Shown here: in pieces, positions 3,311 to 6,247 of the stretch | Numbering within the stretch: position 1 is the first letter of the stretch | Layout of the letters: each line of letters opens with the position of its first letter | Assembly: GCA_030627065.1 (NCBI GenBank) | Contig: DAOUSV010000092.1 | Coordinates: 1 to 6,247 of the forward strand | DNA from: Piscirickettsiaceae bacterium | GTDB lineage: Bacteria; Pseudomonadota; Gammaproteobacteria; Nitrosococcales; Methylophagaceae | Direction of reading: 5' to 3' | DNA: 6,247 nucleotides | Notes under the pieces: model-generated | The model's input: only the letters and a program-made list of their open reading frames with translations | Told to the model about the DNA's origin: nothing | The model's database searches: none | Program-made: the position numbers and the translations under genes

Positions 3311-4592
3311 ACTACAAATACCTACAGCTAGAGTATTTCAACCAATGCTACAGCCAAGTCGATATAAAGGTGCGTTTGGCGGCAGAGGAAGTGGTAAATC
3401 GCATTTTTTTGCAGGGCTGTTGGTTGAAGATCACATGCGGTTTCCTGGGTTACGCTCTGTCTGTATTCGTGAGGTGCAGAAAACATTAAGAGATTCGGCT
3501 AAAAAACTGATTGATGACAAAATTGCTGAATATAAATTAGATAGGCAAGGCTTTAGGTCGTTTAAAGATGTTGTTCAAACCCCAGGTGATGGTGTTATTA
3601 CATTTATGGGTATGCAGGATCACACCGCAGAATCCATAAAATCACTGGAAGGTTTTGGTCGTGCATGGGTTGAAGAGGCTCAGACACTATCAGCAAGATC
3701 ATTGCAGTTATTAAGGCCCACAATTCGTGCGCCTGAGTCTGAATTGTGGTTTAGCTGGAACCCAAGGCGTAAAACAGACCCGGTTGATGCTCTACTAAGA
3801 GCAGAAGAGCCACCTACAAATTCAATAATAGTTCGGGCAAACTGGGATAACAACCCTTGGTTTCCTGGTGAGTTAGATCAAGAGCGTAGGGATGATATGC
3901 GCTCAGACCCAGATCAATATGAGCATACATGGAACGGCGATTACATCACTATTCAAAAAGGTGCGTATTTTGCTAAAAACATTACTACAGCAAAAGAAGA
4001 GCAGCGTATTGGTCGTGTAGGGTCAGACCCGCTTATGCAGTTCAGGGCATTTTTTGATATTGGTGGTACTGGAGCCAAGGCTGATGCGTGTTCAATATGG
4101 ATTATGCAATTTATAGGTAAAGAGATTCGGGCGGTTAATTATTACGAAGCAGTCGGGCAAGAACTGTCTGAACATGTTGGCTGGCTAAGAGCAAATGGTT
4201 ATGGCGATGCACAAATATATCTTCCTCACGATGGCGTTAGGCATGACAGTGTTTATAACATCACATTTGAGACAGCATTAAGATCAGCAGGGTTTAGTGT
4301 TGAGGTTATATCTAACCAAGGCGCTGGAGCTGCAAAGCAAAGAATCGAAGCGGTAAGGCGTATTTTTCCATTAGTTTGGTTTGATAAAGATAAATGCTCT
4401 GGTGGACTGGAAGCATTGGGTTGGTATCACGAGAAAAAAGACGAAGTACGTGGAATAGGACTAGGGCCAGATCATGATTGGTCGAGTCATTGTGCTGATG
4501 CATTTGGGTTAATGGCAATTGTCGCAGAGCAAAAAACAAGAGAGCAAAAACGGAAACACAAGCCCCGCGATAGTTCGGACTGGAGAGTATAA
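3303..4592 (+). CDS. terL: Terminase large subunit (PBSX/Sf6 type)
   Basis: This 429-aa packaging motor combines ATPase and nuclease. Walker A is GGRGSGKS at 26-33. Walker B with the catalytic glutamate is AWVEEA at 121-126, and the coupling motif WFSWNPR is at 149-155. The C-terminal RNase H-like nuclease shows acidic residues at D252 (FFDIGG), D310 (YLPHDG) and D399 (HCADAFG), the three usual metal ligands. The segments 'RYK...GGRGSGKS', 'IKSLEG...WVEEA' and 'PTIR.P.SE.W.S.NP' are close to Sf6 gp2 and PBSX-family terminases (PF04466 with PF17288). It pumps DNA through the portal and cuts the concatemer. The TTG start is preferred: it gives the expected N-terminus, has GAGAG upstream and overlaps the terS end by eight bases; the next ATG would lose 14 residues. 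All key residues appear intact. Confidence 0.96.
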   Translation: MTKLQIPTARVFQPMLQPSRYKGAFGGRGSGKSHFFAGLLVEDHMRFPGLRSVCIREVQKTLRDSAKKLIDDKIAEYKLDRQGFRSFKDVVQTPGDGVITFMGMQDHTAESIKSLEGFGRAWVEEAQTLSARSLQLLRPTIRAPESELWFSWNPRRKTDPVDALLRAEEPPTNSIIVRANWDNNPWFPGELDQERRDDMRSDPDQYEHTWNGDYITIQKGAYFAKNITTAKEEQRIGRVGSDPLMQFRAFFDIGGTGAKADACSIWIMQFIGKEIRAVNYYEAVGQELSEHVGWLRANGYGDAQIYLPHDGVRHDSVYNITFETALRSAGFSVEVISNQGAGAAKQRIEAVRRIFPLVWFDKDKCSGGLEALGWYHEKKDEVRGIGLGPDHDWSSHCADAFGLMAIVAEQKTREQKRKHKPRDSSDWRV

Positions 4593-4594
4593 GT

Positions 4595-6247
4595 ATGTTT
4601 GTCAACGCTGAGAGAGCTGTGGACGAGAGTGCAGAAAAAGAAGTAGACGAACAGGAGATTACACTCGAAGAGTTTACAGGATTTTTTCATGAGATTTTGA
4701 ATCAGCCTTCATGGAGAGCCAAGGCTGATAAAGAAATGGATTACAAGGACGGTAATCAGCTCGACTCTGTAATACTGCAAAAAATGGCAGAAGTAGGCAT
4801 GCCCCCGGCTGTAGAGCCGTTAATTGGTATGACTATCGAATCAATTTTAGGTGCGCAAGCTAAGAAGCGTACTGATTGGCGTGTTATTCCTGATGGGGAC
4901 AAAGAAGGTCAGGATGTAGCGGAAGCTTTGAATTACAAGTTAAATCACGCTGAAAGACACTCTAAAGCTGATCGTTCATGTTCGGCAGCGTATGAAAGTC
5001 AGGTATCGGTTGGTGTTGGCTGGGTTGAAGTTGCGCGTGAGTCAGACCCGTTTAAATATCCCTATCGCTGTACCGCAGTGCATCGTAATGAAATATGGTG
5101 GGATTGGTTAGGTTCGCAATCAAAAGATAATATGCTGGGTGACGCTAGATACCTGATTCGTACTAAATGGGTTGATAAAGATGTTGCTAAGCTAATGTTT
5201 CCTGAACATGCTGATGTACTGGGCTTATCAATTAATGGCTGGAATGGGTTTGATGCGTACTCAGTGGATGGCGGTCATTCAACAGGATTATCAATAGCAG
5301 CAGACCAGGAGCGTGGCTGGAGTATTGAAGAGCAGGAATGGCGGGATATTGAACATAGACGTATTCGGTTATTCGAGGTCTGGTATAGACGCTGGCTAAA
5401 TGCTCTTGTGCTAAAAATGCCAGATGGTCGTGTGGTTGAGCTTGACCAAGACAACGAAATGCACATGTTCGCCATTGCTAATGGCATTCAGCCGGAATAT
5501 GCGGTTATCAGTAAAGTGCGTAGAGCGTGGTTTGCTGGGCCACATAAACTAAGTGATGAAGAATCGCCGTATGAACACAGCGATTTTCCTTATGTGCCTT
5601 TTTGGGGTCACAAGGAAGATAGAACAGGCGTTCCATTCGGTCGTATTCGCGGCATGATGTATATGCAAGATAATATTAATGCCAGTATCAGTAAGATACG
5701 CTGGGGATTGTCTGCGGTAGTGACTACACGTACCGATGGTGCGGTTGATATGGATGATGAGCACTTTAGGCAGGAGATAGCACGACCTGATGCGGATATT
5801 ATCCTGAGTGCTGAGCATATGCGGCAACCGGGCGCAACATTTAGTGTTGATCGTAACTTTGAGCTAAATGAACAGCAGTACAAAATGCTGAATGATGCCA
5901 GGAATTCTATACAAAAACTGGGTGGTGTTAGTAATGAGTACCAGGGAATACCGAACAGTTCTAAATCAGGGGTACAGTTCAATGCAGAAGTGGAGCAGTC
6001 GCAACAATCACTCGCTGATATTGATGATAATTTTAATGAATCACGCTCGCAAGTAGGCGAGCTATTACTATCAATGATCGCTCAAGACCTGAAGGATGTG
6101 CAGGAAGATGTATTTATTGACGGCGGTGCGCTTAAGGATGATAAGAGGGTTTCATTAGACAGCCCAGTGATTGAAGATGGTATTGAGTATTTAACCAACG
6201 ATGTATCGCGAACACTGTTAAAAGTGACGCTGGATGAAGTGCCTAGT
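4595..6247 (+). CDS. Portal protein, P22-like (C-terminus beyond window)
   Basis: This is an open frame of 551 codons with no stop before the right edge. The acidic N-terminus (NAERAVDESAEKEVDEQEIT, 4-23) precedes a conserved portal core: helix-rich 30-90 with 'PLIGMTIESILGAQAKKRTD' (75-94), 'HRNEIWWDWLGSQSKD' (163-178), 'WGHKEDRTGVPFGRIRGMMY' (337-356) and 'MQDNINASISKIRW' (357-370). The last resembles the 'G.P.G.VR...D.Q..IN...S' region of P22-type portals (P22 gp1 is about 725 aa). The portal is the dodecameric ring at the capsid vertex through which TerL pumps DNA and to which the tail attaches. The ATG is two bases after the terL stop, with GGAG nine bases upstream, so the genes are co-translated. 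Missing C-terminal part probably includes the barrel region. The P22-type assignment rests on motifs read by eye. Confidence 0.88.
   Translation, partial: MFVNAERAVDESAEKEVDEQEITLEEFTGFFHEILNQPSWRAKADKEMDYKDGNQLDSVILQKMAEVGMPPAVEPLIGMTIESILGAQAKKRTDWRVIPDGDKEGQDVAEALNYKLNHAERHSKADRSCSAAYESQVSVGVGWVEVARESDPFKYPYRCTAVHRNEIWWDWLGSQSKDNMLGDARYLIRTKWVDKDVAKLMFPEHADVLGLSINGWNGFDAYSVDGGHSTGLSIAADQERGWSIEEQEWRDIEHRRIRLFEVWYRRWLNALVLKMPDGRVVELDQDNEMHMFAIANGIQPEYAVISKVRRAWFAGPHKLSDEESPYEHSDFPYVPFWGHKEDRTGVPFGRIRGMMYMQDNINASISKIRWGLSAVVTTRTDGAVDMDDEHFRQEIARPDADIILSAEHMRQPGATFSVDRNFELNEQQYKMLNDARNSIQKLGGVSNEYQGIPNSSKSGVQFNAEVEQSQQSLADIDDNFNESRSQVGELLLSMIAQDLKDVQEDVFIDGGALKDDKRVSLDSPVIEDGIEYLTNDVSRTLLKVTLDEVPS

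Noticed and set aside
4312..5982. Several leftward open frames (92-124 codons and shorter) opposite terL and the portal gene.
   Set aside because: They are antisense to clearly recognised packaging genes, with no start signals or domain-like sequence.
1..6247. CRISPR arrays, tRNA or rRNA genes, insertion sequences, integrase or att sites.
   Set aside because: No regularly spaced repeats, cloverleaf, transposase/integrase motifs or terminal inverted repeats were seen by reading.

Overview
The window is a piece of a tailed-phage or prophage genome that infects, or sits in, a gammaproteobacterium-like host. The right half carries the packaging start of the virion operon in canonical order: small terminase, PBSX/Sf6-type large terminase, then a P22-like portal that runs off the right edge. 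The terminase and portal types together suggest a short-tailed (podovirus) particle related in layout to P22 and Sf6, although no tail gene is visible. I cannot name the host species. Canonical Shine-Dalgarno sites, sigma70-type promoters and short overlapping genes fit Proteobacteria.

Region 1-1051 is transcribed leftward. It holds two unrelated orphan genes (116 and 120 aa). A small GTG-start gene of 54 aa is translationally coupled behind the 116-aa gene. Each of the two larger genes is preceded by almost the same ~90-bp cassette: a consensus sigma70 promoter with a perfect 12-bp palindrome in its spacer, a second perfect inverted repeat (7-bp arms) just after the start site, and a conserved ribosome-binding site up to the ATG. 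The block is AT-rich (35 of 120 bases GC at 241-360, against 58 of 120 at 3361-3480 in terL). It looks like a moron or accessory block under a shared regulator that is not visible here.

Region 1052-1890 is transcribed rightward. A possible leaderless promoter precedes a 74-aa two-helix membrane protein. A tiny membrane ORF follows, then a 122-aa protein that resembles the short Q-type phage antiterminators. Directly after it lie a sigma70-like promoter, a second -10-like element at the start of the transcript, and a strong intrinsic terminator about 45 nt into the leader. This is the layout of a lambdoid pR'-qut-tR' late switch.

Region 1891-2911 follows the terminator. It holds five short, overlapping genes for membrane or lipoprotein products: a 52-aa single-span protein, a 76-aa probable lipoprotein nested into it in the +1 frame, a 45-aa lipoprotein with a clear LLQGC lipobox, and two small proteins with C-terminal hydrophobic segments. 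The nested order resembles an inner/outer-membrane spanin pair, but no endolysin is present in the window.

Region 2912-6247 is the packaging module, with an 8-nt overlap between terS and terL and a 2-nt gap between terL and portal. The model is that early rightward transcription makes the Q-like protein, which lets polymerase pass the leader terminator into the lysis-like, packaging and structural genes, while the leftward genes are expressed separately under their own duplicated operators.
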